Source: Asanoa hainanensis (GTDB lineage: Bacteria; Actinomycetota; Actinomycetes; Mycobacteriales; Micromonosporaceae). Taken from it: a stretch of 61,693 bases of DNA. The notes beneath the pieces were generated by a model. That model was given only the letters and a program-made list of their open reading frames with translations, was not told where the DNA came from and ran no database searches. Below, in pieces: positions 34,001 to 42,311 of this stretch; the stretch's first letter is position 1; every line of letters starts with the position of its first letter. The DNA is taken from positions 1 through 61,693 of the forward strand of contig NZ_FZPH01000028.1 in assembly GCF_900188485.1 (NCBI RefSeq), read 5' to 3'. Position numbers and translations under genes: made by a program.

Positions 34001-34244
34001 GGCCGGTCAAGCGCTGCGAGACGCATGGACCACCGTGTTCGGACGCCCCCCTGCGGATCCGGACGAACGGCTGCCCGACGACGACATGTTCGCCGCCAAC
34101 GCGATCCGTCTGGCGGCACTCGTCACGGCCGAAGGAGCCGTCACGGCACCCGCGGCATTCCGGCTGACCTGCGTCGCCGCCACGGTCGGTGAGCTGGCGG
34201 AACTGCTCGAGCAGAGCGCCCACAAGCCGAGACCACGACCCTGA
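31074..34244 (+). CDS. NRPS protein: degenerate C - A (Asn-like) - degenerate T
   Basis: The 1056-residue protein reads from ATG 31074 (ATGA overlap); a TTG at 31110 with GAAAGGAG is a rival start. The condensation-like domain (about 20-420) has SHPALLDP instead of HHxxxDG, so it looks inactive. The adenylation domain (about 445-950) is complete: YTSGSTGVPKG (611), NEYGPTE (751), YRTGD, GRIDDQVKIRGYR (859) and NGKVDRKAL (945). By hand alignment its ten-residue code is DMPKLVEVGK, closest to the Asn code DLTKLGEVGK that I recall. The carrier-like tail reads DDDMFAANAIRL (1001): the Ser for phosphopantetheine is Arg, so it cannot be loaded. It probably aminoacylates a separate T domain in trans. 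Confidence 0.88.
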   Translation: MSYNPAPRKESPLSTSTADAEALSESQLALLHLTHRAGQHHPRLTAVSVWPRPIDVDMFAAAVNWLSDRYLALRSAVDVTAGRPAWIERPGTVPAIVFAGSGPGAANILSEVRSEPLAMQEAPLIKFVLVERDSTVEVHTVSHPALLDPASAATLHRQLRARYTGAPTELANGTRAATAIDVESPRGPQGARRDGVLPAEALPDTPTEGWAETFVDFVPSTPAFWAHGSARDAAETVVRMPLPDDVNARLGRFADRCGISLADAALTAHVKAVALATGRSDLAVGVETTPTDTEHAVPVGARCVTVPVRVRTGGGTWADLSREVTAARDRAARATDRSMLRLHHRLRSDRILDTTFAVTVLPDPCSASDLDRATSEHIEFSAPFDGTCRVDVLHHPDSSQLTLQITAGPEITAGQARELLRLHATALGAIDASANHQDVSSLTGDQEELVLHQWNGRNIAYPPPYCVHELFEQQARRTPDAVAVVGTHERLTYRQLNERSNQLAHKLRADGITVGSVVGIYARRDVSMIVAFLAVLKAGAAYLPLEPGQPADRILYLLQDAGVSTVLTDAVYHAQVPAGAWTVRRMDVGDTLQEPVTALGRTCSPQDLMYVIYTSGSTGVPKGVEVPHAGVANYLRWCVQEYASHGDGGAALFSSVAFDMVVPNVYTPLIMGQRVCVLDETLDTGQVARRLNELAPFSFLKLTPGQLAVLGELLTPEQARSLAHFLAVGADAFPVRIMRSWRRIDDATPMINEYGPTEASVGNCVHTVTGDEVGESLPIGRPIPNTTMYVLDDALRPVSVGVPGELYIGGACVVRGYTGKPHLTEEKFLPDPFSSVPDARMYRTGDIGRWLPTGLLEFLGRIDDQVKIRGYRVEPAEVEAALVAHPSIDAAVVTVVGATRATFALAGYYVSADGLAPDEARAHLNRHLPDYLVPSQLHRIPAVPLNDNGKVDRKALHAQGATGSAQRRRRAALDGPAGQALRDAWTTVFGRPPADPDERLPDDDMFAANAIRLAALVTAEGAVTAPAAFRLTCVAATVGELAELLEQSAHKPRPRP

Positions 34245-34295
34245 CGGCCCGCAGCGCCTGCGCATGGACAGCGACCAGCGGCGAAAGGCACCCCG

Positions 34296-35555
34296 ATGAC
34301 CTCGACAACAGGCACAGATCTCCTCAGCGTCGACGCGGGACGGCTGCTCGACCACCTTCGCCGGCTCGCCGAGATCGGCAAAGATCCCGCCGGCGGCATC
34401 ACCCGCCCGGGCTTCAGCCCGGGCGCATCACTCGCCAACGACTTCGTCGCCGAGATCGCCCACTCGCGAGGGCTCGACGCACGGATCGACGCCGGCGGCA
34501 ATCTGCTGATCTCCCACAACGCCGCGCCGCCCGCCCGGCCGGCACTTCTCCTCGGGTCTCACCTCGACACCGTCGTCAACGGCGGTTGGCTCGACGGCGC
34601 GTACGGGGTGCTGGCCGCGGTCGAAGTCCTGCTCACCCTCACCGAACACGACACTGACCTGCACACCGATGTCGTGGTCGCGGCCTTCGCCAACGAGGAG
34701 GGAGCGCTGTTCCCGCAGCCCTTCTGGGGATCTATGGTGCTCGCCGGCATGAGCTGCGACTTGCCCGCCGCGCCGACCGACTACCACGGCAACCCGCTAT
34801 CGGCCGCCCTGCAACGCGCCGGAGGCGACCTGGCGAACCTCGCCTCGGCGGCCTGGCCCCCCTCCGTGCTGGCAGGCTACCTCGAACTGCATATCGAGCA
34901 AGGCCCAGTCCTGGCCGACGAAGGCGCCCACATCGGCGTCGTCGACGCCATCGTCGGGCGCACCGTGCTGTCCATCGAACTGCTCGGTGTCGCCGCACAC
35001 GCCGGCACCACCCCGATGCGAAGCCGCCGCGATCCTCTCGTCGCCGCCGCGGACCTGACCATGTTCGTACACCAACTGCCGGACGACGGCCGAACCTGCC
35101 AGGTCGCCACCGTGGGACGGATCGAGGTGGAACCGAACTCCGCCAACACCGTGCCCGGCCGAGCCCGACTCACCGTCGACCTGCGCGCCACCGACCCCGG
35201 CCGGCTGGACGCCGCAGACGAGGCGGTCCGCGCATACCTGCACGCCCTCGACCGCCGGTACGGCATCAGCCACCGTTGCACTCTGGCGGTCGGCTCGCGC
35301 CCTGCGGTCATGTCTCCGAACCTGCGCAGAGCCATCAGAGCCGCCGCCGACGACCTGGGGCTTCGGGCCCGTGACATGAACAGCGGCGCCGGACACGACG
35401 CCCAGATCATGGCCACCGTCACCCCAGCCGCGATGATCTTCGTCCCCAGCATCGGTGGCGTCAGCCACGTCCCCGACGAGAACAGCCATGATCAAGACCT
35501 CGTCGCTGGAGCGCAGGTCCTGCTCCATACCGTCCACCGGCTGGCGGCGCGGTGA
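34296..35555 (+). CDS. M20-family Zn amidohydrolase (N-carbamoyl-amino-acid hydrolase type)
   Basis: The 419-residue protein has the beta-ureidopropionase/allantoate amidohydrolase/L-N-carbamoylase layout. Motifs are GSHLDTVVNGGWLDGAYGVL (about 88-107, metal His and Asp), ANEEGALF (about 131), LELHIEQGPVL (about 195), AHAGTTPM (about 236, lid domain), SGAGHDAQ (about 364) and GGVSHVPDE (about 389). All metal ligands are present. Family members cleave N-carbamoyl or amide groups. Next to a carbamoyltransferase it may remove an N-carbamoyl protecting group or process a ureido amino-acid precursor. It is coupled by GTGA to the next NRPS gene. Confidence 0.88.
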   Translation: MTSTTGTDLLSVDAGRLLDHLRRLAEIGKDPAGGITRPGFSPGASLANDFVAEIAHSRGLDARIDAGGNLLISHNAAPPARPALLLGSHLDTVVNGGWLDGAYGVLAAVEVLLTLTEHDTDLHTDVVVAAFANEEGALFPQPFWGSMVLAGMSCDLPAAPTDYHGNPLSAALQRAGGDLANLASAAWPPSVLAGYLELHIEQGPVLADEGAHIGVVDAIVGRTVLSIELLGVAAHAGTTPMRSRRDPLVAAADLTMFVHQLPDDGRTCQVATVGRIEVEPNSANTVPGRARLTVDLRATDPGRLDAADEAVRAYLHALDRRYGISHRCTLAVGSRPAVMSPNLRRAIRAAADDLGLRARDMNSGAGHDAQIMATVTPAAMIFVPSIGGVSHVPDENSHDQDLVAGAQVLLHTVHRLAAR

Positions 35556-38500
35556 GACCGCGCGATCCGGCATCTGCCGCCAGCGATGACGATCTCGCGC
35601 ACTGGGTGCTGCACGAACTCGCCTCACGTCGTGGTGTTGGCAACCGCATGGCGGCGGCTTCCACATCCGTCACAGTGCGGGCGGACCTTGCTAGCCAGGC
35701 AATGGACACGCTCCTGACCCGCTATCCCCGTTTGCGCCGAACGTTCGGCGCGGGACCGCGGGCCGCCGGGACCTACGTCGCCGAGTTGCCGGAATCGTCG
35801 CGCGCCACAACCATCGAGATGGCCCTCGGCAGCAGCGATCCCGCCAGGACTGGCACCGGCGGGCATGCCAGCCCTGGGGGAACGTCCGTGCCATCGACCG
35901 ACGCAGTCCGCGTCCAGGTCGACGAGTTGGGCAACCGCCGCTTCGACGCCGGCGACCTGCTGCTGCGCCTCGCGCTGCTGCGTGCACCTGCGGGAACGGT
36001 GGTTGTCCTGGTCACTCATCAGCTGGCGTCCGGACCGCTCGACGCCGGCCGCCTTCTCGCTGAGCTGCTCACGACGTACGACACCCTTGCCGCAGGGCGC
36101 CCCCTTGCCGCGCAGCGTCCCGCCTCAGCCATGGATACGCCGCCGGATCACCCGTGTCTCGTCGGCTCGGTACCGGATCGCCTGCCGATGGGCACTGCCC
36201 GCACCCCGTCCGGCCGGCCCGGGTTCGAACGCCGGATGCGGCGGCGCCGGCTCGGCCCGTCCGGCCGCAGGGCCCTGGATGCCATCGCGCATCGGCACGG
36301 TGTCACACCGCCGGTGGCCCTTCTGGCGCTGTACGCCATGCTGCTGACCCAGCACGGCGCCGGCTCCGACATCGCCGTCGGCCTACCCGAGGAGCTGTGC
36401 CGCACGGGCACCGGGCGAGGCGCGACCGTACGATTGCAGATCACCGCGCAGGCCACGTTCGCAAGCCTGCTCTCGGCCACCGAATCCGCTCTCGAGTCCG
36501 CGACCGCCGCCGGCTCGTGCGGCCCCGGCTGCCCCGGCGCCGCGGTCAGGTGGCCGAATCTGCTGTTCCGGCACACCTTGGACGTGCACTCTCCCGGCGG
36601 TCCGCTGGACTCGGTCACCCTCGAGGGACAACGTGTCACGTCGGTGCCCACCACGGCGCCGGCCACCACCGAGGACCTGCACCTGCTCGTATCGATCCAT
36701 GCCGACGGAATGGACCTCGATGCCTCCTTCAATCCGGCGGTGCACGAGGCCGCCGACATCGCGGCGTTCCTGGCACGCTACGAGCACCTGCTGCACCACG
36801 CCGGCCCGCATACCTCGCCCGTCATCCCCCTGCTCACCGCATCCGACCAGTCCCGCGTCGCCGCGAGGCGATCCCTACGATGCGGCCGACCAGGCGAGAC
36901 GGCTCTCACGGACGTCCCGCCGGAACCGGTAGCGGAACTCGTGCTCGACCAGGCTCGCCGTACTCCCGGCTCCCTCGCCGTCGACACTCTCACGTACGAA
37001 GGCCTGGTCAGCGCCGCGGCCGGGATCTGTCGCCGCCTCGTCGACGCAGGTGTCCGACCGGGCGGCGTGGTCGCCGTCACCGGGCCCCGCGGCGCCATGC
37101 TGGCGGCGGGGCTGCTCGGCGTCTGGCTGGCTGGTGCCGCGTACCTTCCGGTCGGGGATCGGATGCCGGCCGGCCGGCTGATCACACAACTCGGCCAATC
37201 CGGCGCCACGGTCATCCTCCGTACCGGCGGCAGCGCACCGGCCGTGGCAGGTTGGCCGGTGATCGATGCCGAGAGCGCCGGCGGCGCCCCGGGCCACGCG
37301 CCAGTCGTCAACAGGCGGGCCTATGTGCTGTTCACCTCCGGTTCCACCGGCGAGCCCAAAGGCGTCCTGATCACGCACAACTCACTGTCGAACCTGATCA
37401 CCGACATGACCGGGCGGCTGCCGATCCGCGCTGCGGATCACGTGCTCTGGTCCACCTCGGTCACCTTCGACATCTCCGCCCTCGAGCTGTGGGCCCCATT
37501 GACCGTCGGCGCCCGGGTGACCTCCGTTGCCGACAGCACGCTGCTGGACCCGAACGAGGTGCTCGACGTCATCGCCGGACGCGGCATCACCGTGGCGCAG
37601 GGCACTCCGACGCTGTGGCAGCACGTGGCGGCCGCTGCGGATGGGCGGCTGCGTGACCGACTCCTGCTCGTGGGCGGTGAGCCCTTCCCCGCAGATCTGG
37701 CCGAACGGCTGCTCGCCGCAGGAGCGCGGGTCCGCAACATGTACGGGCCAACGGAAACGACGATCTGGTCCACGACGCACGCCCTCACCGCACCGGTGCC
37801 CGATCCGGTGCCCATCGGCACAGCGATCAGCCGCACATCCGTGCAGGTCGTCGGTGACCACGGCCGCCCCGTATTCCCCGGAGTGCCGGGCGAACTCATC
37901 ATCGGCGGCGTCGGCGTCGCGGACGGCTACTGCCAGGACCCGCCAGACGGCCGGAGCCCGTTCGGCTCCGACGGTGCCGAGCGTTTCTACCGCACCGGCG
38001 ACCGTGTCCGGCAGCGCGCCGACGGCGTCTTGGAGTTCCTCGGCCGCCGGGACCGTCAGGTCAAAGTCAACGGCCACCGGATCGAGCTCGCCGAGGTCGA
38101 GGCGGTCCTGAGCTCCCATCCCGATGTCAGCGCGGCAGCGGTCGTGGCCAGCAGCGACCCGTCAGGGCGTGCGCGGCTGTCCGCCGCGATCACGACCTCC
38201 GAATCCGGCGACCACGCGACACTCACCGCCGCAGTACGGCGGCACGCCGCGAACCACCTCCCGCGGGTGGCGGTGCCGGCGCCGCTGCTCGTCCTGGACA
38301 CGTTACCGACCACCCCGAACGGCAAGACCGACTACAGCTCAGTAGCAGCGCTCACCGGCAGGCACACCACGGCGGCGGCCGGTGCAGCGCACGACGACGG
38401 CACAAGCTGGACCACAGGTCCTTCGGCCCCGCCCGGGGAACTTGGGACGCCCGAGGACATGCCGCGGCTTCTGCTCGGTCTCCTCCGAAGCGAGGCGCAA

Positions 38501-38686
38501 CGACCGGACCTCGCCCCCGACGGCGACTTCTTCCGGCACGGAGGCACCGTCGCGCAAGCTCTGGCCCTCGCCGACCGCATCGCTCAGTGCACCGGCCGGA
38601 CGGTGCCCCTCACGGCGCTGTTCCGGGCCCCGACCGTCGACACGCTCCACCGTGCTCTGATCACCAAGGAGGCACCCCAGCCATGA
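35552..38686 (+). CDS. NRPS protein: degenerate C - A (Gly-like) - degenerate T
   Basis: The 1044-residue protein starts at the GTGA overlap. The condensation-like region (about 10-420) has THQLASG at about 154 where HHxxxDG is expected, with Thr for the first His and Ser for Asp. The adenylation domain is intact: FTSGSTGEPKG (593), NMYGPTETT (728), YRTGD, GRRDRQVKVNGHR (830) and NGKTDY (923). The hand-aligned code is DILQLGMIWK, one residue from the Gly code DILQLGLIWK as I recall it. The carrier domain (991) reads DFFRHGGTVAQ: Val replaces the essential Ser. As in the Asn-type protein, glycine must be passed to another carrier in trans. Confidence 0.88.
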   Translation: MRPRDPASAASDDDLAHWVLHELASRRGVGNRMAAASTSVTVRADLASQAMDTLLTRYPRLRRTFGAGPRAAGTYVAELPESSRATTIEMALGSSDPARTGTGGHASPGGTSVPSTDAVRVQVDELGNRRFDAGDLLLRLALLRAPAGTVVVLVTHQLASGPLDAGRLLAELLTTYDTLAAGRPLAAQRPASAMDTPPDHPCLVGSVPDRLPMGTARTPSGRPGFERRMRRRRLGPSGRRALDAIAHRHGVTPPVALLALYAMLLTQHGAGSDIAVGLPEELCRTGTGRGATVRLQITAQATFASLLSATESALESATAAGSCGPGCPGAAVRWPNLLFRHTLDVHSPGGPLDSVTLEGQRVTSVPTTAPATTEDLHLLVSIHADGMDLDASFNPAVHEAADIAAFLARYEHLLHHAGPHTSPVIPLLTASDQSRVAARRSLRCGRPGETALTDVPPEPVAELVLDQARRTPGSLAVDTLTYEGLVSAAAGICRRLVDAGVRPGGVVAVTGPRGAMLAAGLLGVWLAGAAYLPVGDRMPAGRLITQLGQSGATVILRTGGSAPAVAGWPVIDAESAGGAPGHAPVVNRRAYVLFTSGSTGEPKGVLITHNSLSNLITDMTGRLPIRAADHVLWSTSVTFDISALELWAPLTVGARVTSVADSTLLDPNEVLDVIAGRGITVAQGTPTLWQHVAAAADGRLRDRLLLVGGEPFPADLAERLLAAGARVRNMYGPTETTIWSTTHALTAPVPDPVPIGTAISRTSVQVVGDHGRPVFPGVPGELIIGGVGVADGYCQDPPDGRSPFGSDGAERFYRTGDRVRQRADGVLEFLGRRDRQVKVNGHRIELAEVEAVLSSHPDVSAAAVVASSDPSGRARLSAAITTSESGDHATLTAAVRRHAANHLPRVAVPAPLLVLDTLPTTPNGKTDYSSVAALTGRHTTAAAGAAHDDGTSWTTGPSAPPGELGTPEDMPRLLLGLLRSEAQRPDLAPDGDFFRHGGTVAQALALADRIAQCTGRTVPLTALFRAPTVDTLHRALITKEAPQP

Positions 38687-39627
38687 ACTTCCCGCACCTG
38701 GTGAACGCCCCGCACCGCGGCACCGACCTGAGGACATGGCTGGAGGGCCACGCCGGCCACGTCGACGAGGCTCTCGCTGGGGCCGGTGCCATCCTGCTCC
38801 GCGGCTTCGACGTCACCAGCGCAGAGCAATTCCACGATCTCGCGACTGTCCCGCTGGGACCGCTAATGCAGTACGTCGAAGGCGCGTCACCGCGGGCCGC
38901 CCGCGGCGAGGGTGTCTACACCTCGACCGAATACGCGGCTGACCTCACTGTGTCGATGCACAACGAGCTGTCCTACAGCCACCGGTGGCCGGCGCGGGTC
39001 GCGTTCTTCTGTCGGGTACCGGCCGCCGACGGCGGGCACACACCGATCGCCGACAGCCGGCGCCTGTACCAGCGGCTCGCCGCACGCGGCCTGCTGCCGG
39101 ACACGGTCCAGTACCGCCGACGGATGCCACCTGACAAAGGTTTCGGTCTGTCTTGGCCTACGGTCTTCGGCACCACCAACCAGCAAGCGGTCAACGAATA
39201 CTGCCGGGACGCCGAGATCGACGCCACCTGGCTCCCGGACGGCACACTGATCACCCGTCAGGTGCGCCCCACCGCGGTGGTCCATCCGGTGACCGGCGAC
39301 AAGGTGTGGTTCAACCAGGCACACCAGTGGCATCCCTCCAACTCCGGCCCCGAGTCCGAGGCCGCGCTGCGCGAACTATTCGGCGACGAGCTGCCGATGG
39401 ACGCGCGCGCCGGTGACGGAACACCGCTGGCCCCCGCCGCACTCGACGCCATCCGCGAGGCGTACGAGCAGGAGACCACATCATTCGCCTGGAAGGCCGG
39501 CGACGTGATGATCATCGACAACATGTTGTCGGCGCATGGACGAACCCCGTTCACCGGAGACCGGGAGGTCCTGGTGGCCATGGGAACCCCGGTGAGCCTG
39601 GCCGACGTGAAACAGGTGGCGGCGTGA
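38683..39627 (+). CDS. TauD/SyrP-like Fe(II)/2-oxoglutarate oxygenase
   Basis: The 314-residue protein reads from ATG 38683 (ATGA overlap, AAGGAGG upstream). LLRGFDVTSAEQF (about 38-50) is the TauD-fold entry. SMHNELSYSHRWP (about 88-100) gives the HxE variant of the iron facial triad used by amino-acid hydroxylases such as AsnO, VioC and SyrP. NMLSAHGRTPF (about 283-293) supplies the distal His and REVLVAMG the 2-oxoglutarate Arg. It would beta-hydroxylate a free or carrier-bound amino acid. The Asn-like adenylation code nearby makes hydroxy-Asn an attractive but unproven product. Confidence 0.9.
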   Translation: MNFPHLVNAPHRGTDLRTWLEGHAGHVDEALAGAGAILLRGFDVTSAEQFHDLATVPLGPLMQYVEGASPRAARGEGVYTSTEYAADLTVSMHNELSYSHRWPARVAFFCRVPAADGGHTPIADSRRLYQRLAARGLLPDTVQYRRRMPPDKGFGLSWPTVFGTTNQQAVNEYCRDAEIDATWLPDGTLITRQVRPTAVVHPVTGDKVWFNQAHQWHPSNSGPESEAALRELFGDELPMDARAGDGTPLAPAALDAIREAYEQETTSFAWKAGDVMIIDNMLSAHGRTPFTGDREVLVAMGTPVSLADVKQVAA

Positions 39628-42311
39628 CCACCGACAACCCGCACATCCCCGAGCTGGTACGTACCTGGGCGTCGCGGACTCCCGACGCCGTGGCTCTGGA
39701 GAGCTCCGCCGGCGCGCTGACCTACCGGCAGCTGCACGACGCCGCAGCCGCTGCGGCCGCCCGCATCAGCCGATGGTCAGTTCCCGGGGATGTCGTCGCC
39801 GTCGAGGCGGCCCACACCGCGGAGACTGTCGTCGCGATCCTGGCGGCGCTGCAGGCCGGCTGCACCTACCTGCCCCTGGACTTCGATGCTCCCGCGACCT
39901 GCGCCGAGATCCTCGAACGCGTAACACCAACCCTGCTGATCTCCGCCGGCCCAGCGCCGGAGTGTGCCCAGACGATCCATCGGACCACGATCGATACTCA
40001 GGACACCGCGCCTCATGCAGGGCGCGCGTTCCTCCCAGGCTCGGTCGACGTCCCGGCGTACCTCATGCCGACGTCCGGCAGCACCGGGACCACCAAAATC
40101 GTCGAAGTCGGGCATCGCAACGTGTGCTACAACGTCCGCGCGCTGAACGAGACGATCGGGGGCATCACCTCCAACGACGCCTACCTGCATTTCGCGTCGT
40201 TCGCGTTCTCCTCGTCGGTCCGGCAGCTGTTCCTGCCGCTGTCCCGTGGTGCCCGGGTGGTGCTCGCCGCTTCTGCGGAACGGCGCGACCCCGCAGAACT
40301 GCTGAGGCGGGTCAGGGCCAGCAAGGTGACCGTCGTCGACGTCATCCCGTCATTGCTGGCAGTCCTGCTCGACGCCGCCGAGGCGACAGACGGCGGCTTC
40401 GGGACGGACCTTCGGCTCTTGTTGACCGCCAGCGAACGGCTGCCCGGCGAACTGGTTCGCCGCTGGCACCCACTCGCGCCGGCGGGGTGCCGGTTCTTCA
40501 ACATGTACGGACAGACCGAGACCACCGGCATCGTCTCGGTCCACCCGGTCACCGCGGCCGACGCCCAGCGCGCGGTCGTGCCGATCGGGCAGCCGATCCC
40601 GGAGACGTCCCTCACGCTGGTCGGATCGGCCGGGGCGCCGGTCCCGCCTGGTGGCATCGCGGAAATCGTCGTCACCGGTCCCGGCCTCGCCCGCGGATAC
40701 GCCGGTGATCCCGGCCGCACCGCGGCGGCGTTCCCGGTGTCGGCCGCGAGCGCGCGCACTTACCGCACCGGGGACCTGGGCCGGTACGACGGGCAGACCC
40801 TGCGGTTCGCCGGCCGACGCGACGCCCAGGTCAAAGTCCGTGGCCACCGGGTCGACCTGACCGAGGTCGAACTGATGCTGAGCCAGCACCCAGCCGTCGC
40901 GGAGGCGGTCGTGGTCGACATCGGTAACACCGAGGTACGGGTGGCAGCCGCCGTCCAGCTACGGCCCGGGCACCTGGACGCTGCGGTGCTGCAACGGCTG
41001 CGGGAGTTGCCCGACGGTCCCCGCGTGCTCGACCTCAACCCGCCAGAGACCGACTTCATGTTCGACGAGATCTTCACGCGTGAGGTCTACCTTCAGCACG
41101 GGATCGTCCTACCCCGTGATGCATGCGTCATCGACGCCGGCGCCAACATCGGCCTGTTCACCCTCTTCGCCGCTCGGCGGGCACCGCACGGCCGGATCAT
41201 CGCCGTCGAGCCAGCGGGCCCGGCCGCCGAGACGTTGCGGATCAACCTCGCCGCCAACGGATGTACCAACGCGGTGGTCCGCGAGGTGGCGCTCGGCGAC
41301 CACCGCGGCACGGCGACGCTGACGTTCTACCCGCACAGCGTCGGCATGAGCTCGATCCACGCCGACCCCGCCCGCGAGGCCCGCACCATCTCCTCCATCA
41401 TCGGCAACCAGGTGGCGGCCGGAGACGTACCCGGCGAGCTGCGCGAGGTAACCGGAGAGCTGGCCGATGCGAAATTAGTGCCGCAGAAGTTCCCCTGCAC
41501 GCTGACCCGGCTGTCCGACATGCTCACCGCCGAGGCCGTCGAGCACGTCGACCTCCTGAAGATCGACGTGCAGGACTCGGAGCTTGATCTGCTCGCCGGC
41601 ATCGACGACGCGGACTGGCTCCGCATCGCCCAGGTCGTGGCCGAAGCCCATGACGTCGACGGTCGACTCGCACGCACGGTCGCGCTTCTTCGCCAGCGCG
41701 GATTCCACGTCGCCACCGCGCAGGACGCTATGTTCGCCGGAACGGATATGTACTACGTGTACGCCCGCCGTCCCGGCTACGAACAGCAGCCGGCCCAACG
41801 GGTGCGCACGACGGCCTCGACCCCGGCATTGCCTCGCCCGGTGACGACCGGGCAACTCCTCGAGCACCTGCGAGATCGGCTACCCGATCACCACGTCCCC
41901 GTCCTACTGCTGATCCTCACCCAGATACCGCACACCTCCAGCGGCAAGGCCGACCGCCCTCGGATTGCTGACGCCCTGCGAGCCCACCTGCGACGCCTCC
42001 CGCAACAGGTCGGCACCAATGACGATCCCGTCGTGACCGTCGTCGCTGAGGTATGGAGGGAGGTCCTGGGCCGGCCTGTCTCCGCCGGCGACGACTTCTT
42101 CGAGATCGGCGGGAACTCGCTCACCGCCGCGCGCGTCATCACCCGGCTTCGCGACCGCCTCGGCCGCGAGATTCCGCTCCGCCTCATCTTCGCCACCCCC
42201 GAGCTGGTCGCGTTCGCCTCCGAGCTTCGGCCCGAGACCACTCCACCGGCGGTGAGCCCGGCGAGCGGCACCGCCGGCGCGCCAGCACCGGACACGGAGA
42301 CCGTCCGATGA
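39624..42311 (+). CDS. NRPS protein: A interrupted by FkbM-type methyltransferase - T
   Basis: The 895-residue protein has no condensation domain, so it is the likely initiation module. The adenylation core has PTSGSTGTTK (148), NMYGQTETT (292), YRTGDLGRY and GRRDAQVKVRGHR (395). A methyltransferase is inserted before A10: VIDAGANIGLFTL (502), IIAVEP and LLKIDVQDSELDLL, which fits the FkbM family (usually O-methylation). A10 is SGKADRP (771). The T domain DDFFEIGGNSLTAAR (824) has the modifiable Ser. The binding pocket reads FAFSSSVRQ, so Asp235, which holds the alpha-amine in amino-acid-specific domains, is Ser. The substrate is therefore probably not a normal alpha-amino acid. Confidence 0.9.
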   Translation: MTTDNPHIPELVRTWASRTPDAVALESSAGALTYRQLHDAAAAAAARISRWSVPGDVVAVEAAHTAETVVAILAALQAGCTYLPLDFDAPATCAEILERVTPTLLISAGPAPECAQTIHRTTIDTQDTAPHAGRAFLPGSVDVPAYLMPTSGSTGTTKIVEVGHRNVCYNVRALNETIGGITSNDAYLHFASFAFSSSVRQLFLPLSRGARVVLAASAERRDPAELLRRVRASKVTVVDVIPSLLAVLLDAAEATDGGFGTDLRLLLTASERLPGELVRRWHPLAPAGCRFFNMYGQTETTGIVSVHPVTAADAQRAVVPIGQPIPETSLTLVGSAGAPVPPGGIAEIVVTGPGLARGYAGDPGRTAAAFPVSAASARTYRTGDLGRYDGQTLRFAGRRDAQVKVRGHRVDLTEVELMLSQHPAVAEAVVVDIGNTEVRVAAAVQLRPGHLDAAVLQRLRELPDGPRVLDLNPPETDFMFDEIFTREVYLQHGIVLPRDACVIDAGANIGLFTLFAARRAPHGRIIAVEPAGPAAETLRINLAANGCTNAVVREVALGDHRGTATLTFYPHSVGMSSIHADPAREARTISSIIGNQVAAGDVPGELREVTGELADAKLVPQKFPCTLTRLSDMLTAEAVEHVDLLKIDVQDSELDLLAGIDDADWLRIAQVVAEAHDVDGRLARTVALLRQRGFHVATAQDAMFAGTDMYYVYARRPGYEQQPAQRVRTTASTPALPRPVTTGQLLEHLRDRLPDHHVPVLLLILTQIPHTSSGKADRPRIADALRAHLRRLPQQVGTNDDPVVTVVAEVWREVLGRPVSAGDDFFEIGGNSLTAARVITRLRDRLGREIPLRLIFATPELVAFASELRPETTPPAVSPASGTAGAPAPDTETVR

